Part shown: piece after piece, positions 1 through 8,155 of the stretch
How positions within the stretch are numbered: the first letter of the stretch is position 1
Layout of the letters: each line of letters opens with the position of its first letter
Assembly: GCA_023957375.1 (NCBI GenBank)
Contig: JAMLHB010000001.1
Coordinates: 186,001 to 250,000 of the forward strand
Direction of reading: 5' to 3'
DNA: 64,000 nucleotides
Origin: Flavobacteriales bacterium
Lineage (GTDB): Bacteria; Bacteroidota; Bacteroidia; Flavobacteriales_F; PHOS-HE28
The notes under the pieces: model-generated
Database searches by the model: none
The model's input: the letters and a program-made list of their open reading frames with translations, nothing else
Told to the model about the DNA's origin: nothing
Position numbers and translations under genes: made by a program

Positions 1-1
1 G

Positions 2-1348
2 GCCGCATGCAAGGCCAAGCAACCCATGGCCCCTGCGGAAACCGCAGTGAACCAGGAAGCAGCCAAGCCCGAATGGGTGCGCAGCAGGCCGCTGAGCACC
101 GCGGACTACATCGGCATAGGCACCGCGCCTACAAACCGCGCCGACTACCAGGAAGCCGCCAAGAAGAACGCCTTGAACGACCTGGCCAGCGAGATCAGCG
201 TCACCGTGGAAGGAAACAGCCTGCTGTACACGCTCGACCGCAAGTACAAGTTCGACGAGGAGTACACCAGTACCATCACCACCCGCACCAAGGAACAGTT
301 GGAGGGCTATGAACTGGTCGGCAGCTACGCCGATGCGGCCAACTACTGGGTGTACTACCGCTTGGGGAAGGCGGAATACGCGCGCATCAAGGCCCGGCGC
401 AAGCAACAAGCCATCGATCAGGCCAGTGACTTTTACAGCCGCGCACAAACCAGCCTGAAGGACGGCGACCTGCGGAGCGCCTTCGACCTGGACCTGCGCG
501 GCTTGGTGGCCATGCGTGACTATTGGGGTGAAAACGACCAGGTGCAGGTAAACGGCAAAGACGTCGCCCTGGCCAATGAGCTGTTTAACGACCTGCAACG
601 CATGGCCAGCGGCGTGCGCATAAGCGTGTTGCCGGAGCGTTGCGCTCTGGATTGGCGCAACCACTTCAAGCGTGAACTGCTCATCACCGCCACATTCGCC
701 CCCGGGGGAAAGGCGCTGGCACAGCTGCCGGTCACCATCAGCTTCCCCGGGCAGGCGGGAAATGTCTCCGAAAGCCGCAATACCGATGCCGAGGGCCGGG
801 CGCGCACCACCATCCAACGGGTGGACCTGTCCACGGCCGCAGCCGAAGTGCTGGTGCGGTTGGACCTGGGCGGACTGGTGGCCAAGGACATCGACCCCGC
901 TTTCACCAAGCCGCTTCTGGGCAGCCTCACCGCCCCGGAGGCACACGTGCCCATTGACCGCACCATGCCCAGGGTGCTGGTGAAAGGCAGCGAGCACAAC
1001 TTGGGCCAACCGATGGGGAATGCCCCGTTGGCCTTGGCCCTGAAGGAAGAGCTCACCACACGCGGGTTTCGCGCGGTGGACCGGGCTGCTGACGCCGACC
1101 TGATCGTGGACCTGACCGCGGACACCCGCGAAATGGGGGAGAGCAACGGCTTTTATACGGCAGCGCTCAATACCTCCGTGAAGGTAACCGACCAGCGCAC
1201 CGGGGAAGTGGTGCATGAGGGTGGCAAGCAAGGCCTGAAAGGGATCCAGCTCAGCTATGCCAAAGCCGGCCTCGATGCGTACAAGAAAGCCGCCGTGGAC
1301 CTGAGGAACGAGCTTGTACCCAACCTGATCGGCACCATCTTCCAATGA
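2..1348 (+). CDS. LPP20-like lipoprotein, 5' end cut by the window edge
   Basis: The reading frame is open from base 2 and the real start lies upstream of the window. The codons before the first in-frame ATG (base 26) read Ala-Ala-Cys-Lys, which looks like the end of a lipobox, so the mature protein probably begins at the Cys encoded at 8-10. The region around visible residues 30-130 has the LPP20/FlgO-like pattern seen in bacterial lipoproteins: an invariant-looking IGIG, then an Ala/Lys-rich helix (EAAKKNALNDLASEI). The C-terminal part (about residues 330-440) looks like a second small alpha/beta domain. The next gene carries the same helix motif, so the two may be related surface lipoproteins. 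Role unknown; likely anchored in the outer membrane. Confidence 0.72.
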   Translation, partial: AACKAKQPMAPAETAVNQEAAKPEWVRSRPLSTADYIGIGTAPTNRADYQEAAKKNALNDLASEISVTVEGNSLLYTLDRKYKFDEEYTSTITTRTKEQLEGYELVGSYADAANYWVYYRLGKAEYARIKARRKQQAIDQASDFYSRAQTSLKDGDLRSAFDLDLRGLVAMRDYWGENDQVQVNGKDVALANELFNDLQRMASGVRISVLPERCALDWRNHFKRELLITATFAPGGKALAQLPVTISFPGQAGNVSESRNTDAEGRARTTIQRVDLSTAAAEVLVRLDLGGLVAKDIDPAFTKPLLGSLTAPEAHVPIDRTMPRVLVKGSEHNLGQPMGNAPLALALKEELTTRGFRAVDRAADADLIVDLTADTREMGESNGFYTAALNTSVKVTDQRTGEVVHEGGKQGLKGIQLSYAKAGLDAYKKAAVDLRNELVPNLIGTIFQ

Positions 1349-1423
1349 GGCGCGGCGCATTTTGGCACGCCATTGGAATAGACGAACAACCAGACCACCG
1401 ATAAACACCAAAAACCGAAGACC

Positions 1424-2020
1424 ATGTTAAGCACTACATCGAAGTTCGCATCCTACGCCTTGATGGCCATGATGCTCATGGGCGGGCTCGCCGCCTGCAA
1501 AAGCAAGAAGAAGGCCGCCGAAGCCGCTGCCAAGCCGCCCAGCGGTGAAACCGAAGTGAAGGTGCTCTGCTCGGGCCCCGAATTCTTCACCGATGAAAAG
1601 AACTTCCGCGCCAACAACCTCGGTGAGAGCATGGACCAGGCCACGGCCAAGAAGAAGGCCCTCTCCAACGCCCGCGCCGACATGGCCAGCGCCATCAACA
1701 CGCAGGTGAAAGCCGTGATCGACAACTACGTCAACAGCCGCGAGATGAACAACAAGGAGGAAGTGGCCGAGCGCTACGAAAGCCTTGCCCGCGAGGTGGT
1801 GGACCAAAAGCTCACCGGCACGCGAACCATCTGCGAGAAGATGATGAAGGTGGACGCCACCGGCAATTACAAGTGCTATGTGGCCATCGAGCTCAGTGCA
1901 CAGGACCTGCTGGCCGCGTACAATGAGCGCCTTAGCAAGGACGATAAGTTGAAGATCGACTACGACTACGAGAAGTTCAAGGAAACCTTCGACAAGGAGA
2001 TGGAGAAGTTGGGCAAGTGA
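1424..2020 (+). CDS. LPP20-like lipoprotein
   Basis: 198 residues. The N-terminus has a hydrophobic stretch ending in a lipobox (GGLAAC, Cys at about residue 25), followed by a Lys-rich tether. The central part contains the Ala/Lys/Arg helix (AKKKALSNARADMASAI) typical of the LPP20 fold, and the segment after the second Cys ends in YKCYVAIELS, the usual closing beta strand. It lies 75 bases downstream of the preceding, similar lipoprotein gene and probably shares its transcript. A strong terminator follows. Function of the family is not established outside flagellar FlgO/FlgP-type proteins; a cell-envelope role is inferred. Confidence 0.75.
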   Translation: MLSTTSKFASYALMAMMLMGGLAACKSKKKAAEAAAKPPSGETEVKVLCSGPEFFTDEKNFRANNLGESMDQATAKKKALSNARADMASAINTQVKAVIDNYVNSREMNNKEEVAERYESLAREVVDQKLTGTRTICEKMMKVDATGNYKCYVAIELSAQDLLAAYNERLSKDDKLKIDYDYEKFKETFDKEMEKLGK

Positions 2021-2045
2021 TCCTTGCAGGACCGCCCCAGGAGAA

Positions 2046-2074
2046 GCCCCGCCGGACCATTCGGCGGGGCTTTC
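2046..2074. terminator. Rho-independent terminator
   Basis: A 9-bp perfect stem (GCCCCGCCG / CGGCGGGGC) with a 7-base loop is followed by TTT. It lies between the convergent lipoprotein and deiminase genes and could serve the plus-strand operon; the T run is short. Confidence 0.7.
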
Positions 2075-2101
2075 CCATGCTGGCGTGGTGCCGGCATGCT
2101 G

Positions 2102-3877
2102 TCAAAGCTTGAGGATCTTCGCCGTGGACCTGCCCCACTTGCTCCGGACCGTTAAGGCATACGCCCCGGGTGGCAAGGTGGAGATGTCCGGAAAAAGCCT
2201 GCCGTCGGCGGGTAACGGGCCTTCGTGCAGCACCCGGGCTTCACGCCCCGTGGCGTCCACCAAGGCCACGTGCACGGATTCCCCCCGGAAGCGGTCCAAG
2301 GAAATGGCAAAGGCACCCTGCGTGGGATTGGGATACAGGCCTGTGATCTGCGGGCCTTGCGGATCGCCGGCTGCCGTGGCCATGTCCAGCACCCGGAAAT
2401 GCCACCATCCATCGGGTGCCACCAGCGGGCGTACCTGCACCTTGCCGTTCTCCGCTTCCGCCCGGATGTAGTAGTACACTGTACTGCCGGCGGGTTGCGC
2501 CGGGATGGCCGATGCCCAGGTGCCGCCGCCCTCTTCGTTCATCGGCACCGCCGTGAAGCCTTGGGTGGTGTCGGTGGTCCAGTACAGCTGGGCGGAGGCC
2601 ATGCCGCTGCGGTGGCGGATGTAGGCGTTCACCGCATAGGGTGTGGTGGTTTCATACGTGTCCCTCAGTTTCCTGTGGCGGATCAGCAGCGGGTCCGCCA
2701 CTCCGATGGCCTTGGTGATGCAATGGATCGCCCCGCTTTGGCTGATGATGTTCGAACCGCCGTCATCGCAGTCGATCCCCACGATGCGGTAGCCCGGCAG
2801 GCTTTCCCTTAGGATGCGCAGGCCAATGGTGTCGTATTCGGTGCGGTAGGTGGGCACCAGCACTGTTTTGTTGATGAAGATGTTGTTCGCGTATGTGCGG
2901 TAGGAGGCATTGGGGGGAAAAGCACCGCCCGTGCTCGGGGGCATGGGAATGCGTACCACGCTGTACGCTTCCCCGAAGGTGTTCAGGAAGTTGCCCGTTA
3001 CGCCTTGCAGGTTCTGCTCCAACTGGGGGCCGTCGCTCACACCCTGGGGAAACTCACCCACCAAAAGGGTCTCCTCATCCAGCAATTTCATGTGCATGTC
3101 GATGTGGTGGATCCCGTCGTAGGGCAAGGTGGGCATCTTGATATAGCGCCCTGGGGTGATCCCCATCCATTCGGCCATCAGGGAATCCACTTGGGCAGCG
3201 CTTTTGACCGTTTGGTTGTATTGCCCTTGCGGCCCGTTTTCATTCAGCACCAGGTTGCTGCTGAACGCAGTTCCGGCACCGTCGCACATGAAGTTGCCGC
3301 CCGTGTGCACCAGGTCGTAGGGCGCTTGGGTGGTGGCATACAGCGGGATGCCCAGGGAGGATGCAATAGTTGTGGGCAGTACATCGTCCAGGGGACGGGG
3401 CCGGTTATAGATCCAGTCCAGCAGCATCAACGTGTCCACTTCGTTGCGGTAAATGGTTTCGGCTCCGTAGTCGCGCACCCAGATGCTGTTGTAGCCCGCC
3501 TGCAGGAAAGTGATGTTGTCCAAGTTGTCCAGCGGTCCTCCGGCACTGGTACTGTTCAGGGTTTGGGCTACGCTGGAAGGGTCGTTGCACACGATTATCA
3601 CCTCGCATTCCTCCTTGGCATGGCGGACGATCTGCTTCAGGATGGAGGGGTAGCTGGTCCAGGTGATCACCAAGCTCTGCACTTCCTCCCACTCGGCCAT
3701 GGTGCGCACCGGGAACCCCGGTGGTCCGTTGATGCTGCGCGGCAGGGCCATGCGGCTCTCCCGGTACTGGGGGATCAGATGGATTTCTTCCTGTGAAAGC
3801 TGGTGGGGAAGCCCCTGCTCCTGGGCGTAACCACTGAGCATTACGCACAAGGCGGCGATCGAGAACGGTATCCTCAT
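2102..3877 (-). CDS. Secreted peptidylarginine deiminase-like protein with T9SS sorting domain
   Basis: 591 residues from the ATG that begins a clear signal peptide (MRIPFSIAALCVMLSGYAQ); an ATG ten codons upstream would precede it with non-signal residues. Residues 55-400 are a Porphyromonas-type peptidylarginine deiminase/agmatine deiminase domain. All expected catalytic residues are visible: Asp136 in WVRDYG, His258 and Asp260 in HHIDMH, Asn331 or Asn332 and Cys386 in GAIHCITK, plus GGNF at about 193. After it comes an Ig-like segment (about 410-510) and a C-terminal type A sorting domain starting at YPNPTQG. The architecture matches P. gingivalis PPAD: exported by T9SS and able, by family knowledge, to convert peptide arginine or agmatine-like guanidines to citrulline-type products. 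Substrate not shown by sequence. Confidence 0.85.
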   Translation of the reverse strand: MRIPFSIAALCVMLSGYAQEQGLPHQLSQEEIHLIPQYRESRMALPRSINGPPGFPVRTMAEWEEVQSLVITWTSYPSILKQIVRHAKEECEVIIVCNDPSSVAQTLNSTSAGGPLDNLDNITFLQAGYNSIWVRDYGAETIYRNEVDTLMLLDWIYNRPRPLDDVLPTTIASSLGIPLYATTQAPYDLVHTGGNFMCDGAGTAFSSNLVLNENGPQGQYNQTVKSAAQVDSLMAEWMGITPGRYIKMPTLPYDGIHHIDMHMKLLDEETLLVGEFPQGVSDGPQLEQNLQGVTGNFLNTFGEAYSVVRIPMPPSTGGAFPPNASYRTYANNIFINKTVLVPTYRTEYDTIGLRILRESLPGYRIVGIDCDDGGSNIISQSGAIHCITKAIGVADPLLIRHRKLRDTYETTTPYAVNAYIRHRSGMASAQLYWTTDTTQGFTAVPMNEEGGGTWASAIPAQPAGSTVYYYIRAEAENGKVQVRPLVAPDGWWHFRVLDMATAAGDPQGPQITGLYPNPTQGAFAISLDRFRGESVHVALVDATGREARVLHEGPLPADGRLFPDISTLPPGAYALTVRSKWGRSTAKILKL

Positions 3878-4000
3878 TGGTATGGCGGGGCAGGAAAAAT
3901 AGTGCATCGGAAGGAGAGCCCTGACTGTGGCGATGGCATTGAAGCCGTTTGGCCGGGCCGCAGTGCGATCGGCATTGGGGCAGTTCGGGCGGAAGCCTGA

Positions 4001-5389
4001 TCAGTGCTTGTCCCTGCCGCCAAGCCAAGCATACAGGTCCAGCACTTCACGAACGTACCAGTAGGTGTCCTGCCCCCGGCAATAACCGTTGCGTGCGGCA
4101 AGGCCGGTGAAGTACCGGGGCCGGTTCAGCAGCACGATGGCCCGCTCCACATTGCCGTCCCAGCGATCGGGGTCCAAACCCAATTCCACGGCCAGCCGTT
4201 GTGCATCCTTCACATGGCCGGGCCCCGCATTGTACGAGGCCAGGACGAATTTCAGCCGCGTGGCGGGCGAACCGATGCGGCCCCGCCAAATGCCGTCCAA
4301 GCGGTGGAGGTACCGCGTGGCCCCTTTGATGTGCCCGCTCACACCGTCACCGGAATCCACGCCCATCAACGCTGCCGTGGCTGGAAGCAACTGCATCAGC
4401 CCGCCTGCACCTCGGTATGATCGGGCCATGGTATCGAACCGCGATTCCTTGAAGGCGATGGCTGCTAGCAGCTTCCAGTCCCAGGCCATGCTGTCCGCGT
4501 GGACCTGGAACAGGCTGTCGAATCCCGAAATGCTGTCGGTGCCAAACGCCCAGTGGGCGGTGGGCCGCGTGGTTTTGCGGGTATCCAGGCCATTGTCGTA
4601 GGCCGCGATCAGTGCCTGCCTCGCACGGTTCTCCCGTGCCGAGGCAAGCCAGGTGTCCATGGCATGCAGCAGATGAATGGCGTTGGTGCGTACGGCGAAG
4701 GCCAGCGGGATGCTCTTGCCCTCGCGCGGCCCGAACCGCACCAAAGGCAGGCGCTTGGCCTCCATGGCGGCCGTGGCATCGCTCACCAGCAACCTGCCCG
4801 TGTTGCCCAATGCGGTGGCCACCAGCAGGTCCTCGGGGATGGAATCCACCACGCGGAAGTGCAACTGGCCGTCACCCAAGGTGAGCTGCCTTGTGCTGTC
4901 CAAAAAGGGGGACCAAGCGCTGACCACAAGGGTGTCACGGGTTTGGCCGGGGCCAGGTGCGGCCGGTTGCACTTCGGCATGGGCCACTTTGCGGTAAAAC
5001 CGGGTGAAATGGACGTACGGTGCCGCCCAGCCGTGTGGTGAAAGCTGGGCCGCGATCACGTCGCCCTGGCCGTTTTGCAGCATCTGCAACATCTGCTCCC
5101 GGTTGGTGGCGGGAACCGCTTTCATGGGGAGGTGGTGCCGGCGGGCAAAGCGCTCAAGCAATTCCCACTCCAGCCCGGTGGTGCTTCCGGGACGTTCCTC
5201 CCAGCTCAGGGGGTCCGGCAATACCAGCACGCGAAGGGTATCGTGCTTGATCTGGGCCAGGTCGCGCACCACTTGGGGGTGCTCCCAGGTTTGCGCGCCG
5301 TGCCCGGTCTGCCCCCCGCCCGGCATGGCCATGGGAAGTGCCAGCAGGATGGCGAATGCCGAAGTGCCTATGGATTCAGCGCTACGCAT
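4001..5389 (-). CDS. MltF-like membrane-bound lytic transglycosylase
   Basis: 462 residues. An N-terminal hydrophobic segment (signal peptide) is followed by a solute-binding-protein type 3-like domain (about residues 50-270) and a C-terminal SLT goose-lysozyme-like domain. The SLT motifs are visible: catalytic Glu in AFKESRFD (about residue 325), GAGGLMQLLPATA, and YNAGPGHV. This arrangement is that of MltF, which cleaves the MurNAc-GlcNAc bond of peptidoglycan with formation of 1,6-anhydro-MurNAc. The ATG at 5389 overlaps the 3' end of the upstream acpH-like gene by 8 bases, so the two are probably translationally coupled; an ATG at 5413 in frame is less likely because it would extend the overlap. 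Confidence 0.86.
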   Translation of the reverse strand: MRSAESIGTSAFAILLALPMAMPGGGQTGHGAQTWEHPQVVRDLAQIKHDTLRVLVLPDPLSWEERPGSTTGLEWELLERFARRHHLPMKAVPATNREQMLQMLQNGQGDVIAAQLSPHGWAAPYVHFTRFYRKVAHAEVQPAAPGPGQTRDTLVVSAWSPFLDSTRQLTLGDGQLHFRVVDSIPEDLLVATALGNTGRLLVSDATAAMEAKRLPLVRFGPREGKSIPLAFAVRTNAIHLLHAMDTWLASARENRARQALIAAYDNGLDTRKTTRPTAHWAFGTDSISGFDSLFQVHADSMAWDWKLLAAIAFKESRFDTMARSYRGAGGLMQLLPATAALMGVDSGDGVSGHIKGATRYLHRLDGIWRGRIGSPATRLKFVLASYNAGPGHVKDAQRLAVELGLDPDRWDGNVERAIVLLNRPRYFTGLAARNGYCRGQDTYWYVREVLDLYAWLGGRDKH

Positions 5390-5960
5390 CGGTCCGGGAC
5401 AGGTGGTCGCCAAGGTCTTTCAGGAACGCCAGGCATTCCTGCTCAAACGCAGCGTGGTGCGCCAGCAGCACTTCCTCCGCGCCCAACAGGGCCTCGCCCC
5501 CGGGCACGCGCGACGAAAGCCCACGCAATGCGCGGGCGATGCCGTCCACGTTGGCATAGGAGTTCAGCCAGTCATGGGCCACCATGTACTGAAGCATGTG
5601 CTGTGTGCGCGCCGGCATCAGGTGGCTATGCTGCTGGAGCATTGCGTACATGCGCGCCGTGAATACATCCAAGGGCTCGGTGTTCAACAGGTCCCATCGG
5701 CTGGCAATGGCATGGTCGTAAAACAGGTCGAGCGCCACCCCCGCATACTTTCCGCAATGGCTGCGCAAACGCTCGCGGCCCTGCAGCGTCAGCGGATGGT
5801 TGTCGGTGTAGGTGTCGATCTCGCGGTGCATGCGGATACCGGATCGCAACCCAGGCGACCATGCGGAAAGATCGCGGCCTTTTACCGCATCGGCCATGAA
5901 GTTGCCGACGATCACCAAGGGTTCATTTCCTGATACGAGAAGGTGGCCCAGGTAGTTCAT
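5382..5960 (-). CDS. acpH: Acyl carrier protein phosphodiesterase family (DUF479)
   Basis: 192 residues. The N-terminus MNYLGHLLVSG and the next block (VGNFMADAVKG, then HREIDTYTDNHP) are the hallmark of the AcpH/DUF479 family, HD-like phosphodiesterases that remove 4'-phosphopantetheine from holo-ACP. Asp and His residues in FMAD, MHREID and FYDH would be metal ligands. Length is as usual for the family. The gene heads a two-gene unit with the MltF-like gene. Assignment to the family is firm; the physiological substrate in Bacteroidota is less certain. Confidence 0.82.
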   Translation of the reverse strand: MNYLGHLLVSGNEPLVIVGNFMADAVKGRDLSAWSPGLRSGIRMHREIDTYTDNHPLTLQGRERLRSHCGKYAGVALDLFYDHAIASRWDLLNTEPLDVFTARMYAMLQQHSHLMPARTQHMLQYMVAHDWLNSYANVDGIARALRGLSSRVPGGEALLGAEEVLLAHHAAFEQECLAFLKDLGDHLSRTDA

Positions 5961-6103
5961 GCGCGATCGGAAAGGTAGGGGCGGAGGTCATGCAGGGCAC
6001 AAACCTCGAGCCAACCTGCAACGGTGCCGCCCGGCCATCGCGCCTGGCGCCCGGCCATGGATCCCCCGTGCAGCAAACGGCGGCCGCTGGTAATTTGGCA
6101 GCC

Positions 6104-7198
6104 ATGGCCTCGGTACGCTCCCGCTCGGTGCTGTATTGGGCCACGCAGGTAGTGGCGTGGTCGGGCTATATGCTGCTGCTCGGACTGCCCACCTTGCTGG
6201 ATGGAGGCTACACCCCGCGGTTCGGCCTGGTCACTGCGGTCATGGTGGTCATCGGCCTGGCCGCGAGCCATGCGTTGCGGATCTGCTTCAAGGACCTGAA
6301 ATGGCTGGACCTGCCGTTGGGTGCGTTGACCCTCCGCATGGTGGCGGGCGCCATTGCACTGGGGGCCATCGCGGGCGTGCTCCAGGCGGCCATCCACGAT
6401 GCCGCTTTTCCCGGGGCGGTGAAGTTGATCGGCGGCAACGGCCGACGCCTGGCGGAAGTGCTGCTGAGCTGGGTGGTGCAGCTGTTCGTGTGGTCCGTGG
6501 CATACGTGGCCTACCATTATATTGTAAGCAGCCGCCTGGAAAAGATGCGCGCTTTGCGCTTGGAGGCCGCCAACCGGGAAGGCCAATTGGCCAGCCTGCG
6601 CAGCCAGCTCAATCCGCATTTCATGTTCAATGCGCTCAACAGCATACGTGCCCTGATCGGCGAAGATCCCGACAGGGCCCAACGTGCCATCACCCTGCTC
6701 AGCTCCCTGCTGCGCAACGCCATGTCCACCGTAAAACGCAGGACTGTGCCCTTGGGAGAGGAGGTGGACACGGTGCGCGCCTACCTCACGTTGGAGAGCA
6801 TGCGCTATGAGGAGCGACTACGCGTACGGTTCCTCGTGGACCCCGCCCTGGAGCGCAGGCCGGTGCCGCCCATGATGCTGCAAACCCTGGTGGAGAATGC
6901 CGTGCGCCATGGCATTGCCAAGAGGAAGCAAGGCGGGGAGGTGGAGGTGGAGGCGAAAGCAGCGGATAGCGGCATGGTGCTTACCGTGCGCAACTCGGGC
7001 CATTTGCAGGAGGGGGCCACGCACGGGTCCGGCATCGGGCTGCGCAATACCCGGGAAAGGCTGGCCCATCTCTACGCTGGCAAGGCGCGCTTGGACATGC
7101 GCGATGAAAACGGCATGGTGGTTTGCGAACTGTATTTGCCCGCCACGCCGGAATTAGCCGAACACGAACCCTACGAAACGGGAACCCTGACACCATGA
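6104..7198 (+). CDS. LytS-type sensor histidine kinase
   Basis: 364 residues from ATG 6104; the upstream in-frame ATG at 5990 would add a Pro/Gly-rich leader that overlaps the upstream promoter space. Four hydrophobic segments occupy about residues 10-165. A cytoplasmic His_kinase domain follows with the phospho-acceptor His in LNPHFMFNALNS (about residue 170-182) and a HATPase_c domain (N box LVENAVRHG, G box GSGIGLRNTRERL). This is the family of 5TM/4TM kinases paired with LytTR regulators. The stop overlaps the start of the response regulator gene (ATGA), so the two are co-translated. The signal sensed is unknown. Confidence 0.88.
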   Translation: MASVRSRSVLYWATQVVAWSGYMLLLGLPTLLDGGYTPRFGLVTAVMVVIGLAASHALRICFKDLKWLDLPLGALTLRMVAGAIALGAIAGVLQAAIHDAAFPGAVKLIGGNGRRLAEVLLSWVVQLFVWSVAYVAYHYIVSSRLEKMRALRLEAANREGQLASLRSQLNPHFMFNALNSIRALIGEDPDRAQRAITLLSSLLRNAMSTVKRRTVPLGEEVDTVRAYLTLESMRYEERLRVRFLVDPALERRPVPPMMLQTLVENAVRHGIAKRKQGGEVEVEAKAADSGMVLTVRNSGHLQEGATHGSGIGLRNTRERLAHLYAGKARLDMRDENGMVVCELYLPATPELAEHEPYETGTLTP

Positions 7199-7905
7199 AA
7201 GCCCTGATCATCGACGACGAGCGATTGGCCCGCAAGGAGCTGCTGCGCCTACTGGAAGCACACGGCCAGATCGAAGTGGTGGGCGAGGCCGCCAACGCCG
7301 ACGAGGCGGAAAGGAGCGTGGCCGAGCTGAAGCCCGACCTGCTCTTCCTGGACATCAACATGCCGGGCCGTGACGGATTCGAGCTACTGGAAGCACTGGA
7401 CCCCGCGCCCCACGTGATCTTCGTTACCGCATACGACGAACATGCGGTGAAGGCATTCCAAGTGAATGCCATGGACTACCTGCTCAAGCCCATCGATCCC
7501 GAGCGATTGGCGGCGGCCTTGGACAAACTGGACAACCTACCCCGGACGGGCAGTGCCGAGCGGGGCATCCTGGGACCTGCGGACCGTATCTTCATCAAGG
7601 ACGGGGAACGGTGCTGGTTTGTGCACCTGCGCGACGTGCGCATGCTGGAAAGCGAGGGCAACTATGTGCGTGTGCGCTTTGGCGAGAACAAGCCCCTGGT
7701 GCTGCGGTCGCTCAATAACCTGGAGAAAAAGCTCGACCCGCAGGTCTTCTTCAGGGCCAACCGCAAGCAAATGATCAACCTGGCCTGGGTGGAAAAGATC
7801 GAGCCATGGTTCAGCGGCGGCCTCAATTGCACCTTGGGCACGGGAGAAACCGTGGAGGTGAGCCGCAGGCAATCCCTGCGCTTCAGGGAGCTGATGAGCC
7901 TGTAG
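7195..7905 (+). CDS. LytTR-family response regulator
   Basis: 236 residues. The N-terminal receiver domain has the acidic pair (IIDDERLAR), the phospho-acceptor Asp in LLFLDINMPG (about residue 55), the Thr in FVTAYDEHA and the Lys in LLKPID. The C-terminal LytTR DNA-binding domain begins near residue 125 (RIFIKDGERCWFVHL, then SEGNYVRVRF). It overlaps the kinase gene by 4 bases, forming a classic LytS/LytR pair. Targets are unknown; such pairs in Bacteroidota often control envelope or surface functions, which is inference here. Confidence 0.9.
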   Translation: MKALIIDDERLARKELLRLLEAHGQIEVVGEAANADEAERSVAELKPDLLFLDINMPGRDGFELLEALDPAPHVIFVTAYDEHAVKAFQVNAMDYLLKPIDPERLAAALDKLDNLPRTGSAERGILGPADRIFIKDGERCWFVHLRDVRMLESEGNYVRVRFGENKPLVLRSLNNLEKKLDPQVFFRANRKQMINLAWVEKIEPWFSGGLNCTLGTGETVEVSRRQSLRFRELMSL

Positions 7906-8131
7906 AAAACCGCCCGCCGGATACCGCGTTCCGCTTGGCCGATAAGAGGCCCATGTGCCATCTGTTCGAGATTCTTCGAGTTTCCCCATGAGCTCCTGAA
8001 ACAGGTCTTGGCCGAACAGCGCCGCACCGGCCTCGAAACCGTTGGAAACGGCCCCAACAAAGGGGACAGGCAGGCACATCCGGCCCATCCCAGTCGCCGG
8101 GTCAATGGGTCAAATGGAAGCGTAAAGCGCG

Positions 8132-8139
8132 TATCTTGC
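8132..8139 (+). promoter_or_regulatory. Putative -7 promoter box (TATCTTGC)
   Basis: Resembles the Bacteroidota -7 element TAnnTTTG and lies 16 bases before the start of the adhesin-like gene. No convincing TTG at -33 was found. Confidence 0.4.
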
Positions 8140-8155
8140 CCACAAATGATCGGTC

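Noticed and set aside
7537-8105. Minus-strand open frames beginning after 8000 opposite the LytTR gene
   Set aside because: The first 40 residues look weakly protein-like, but the rest is antisense to the response regulator and no family match is evident.
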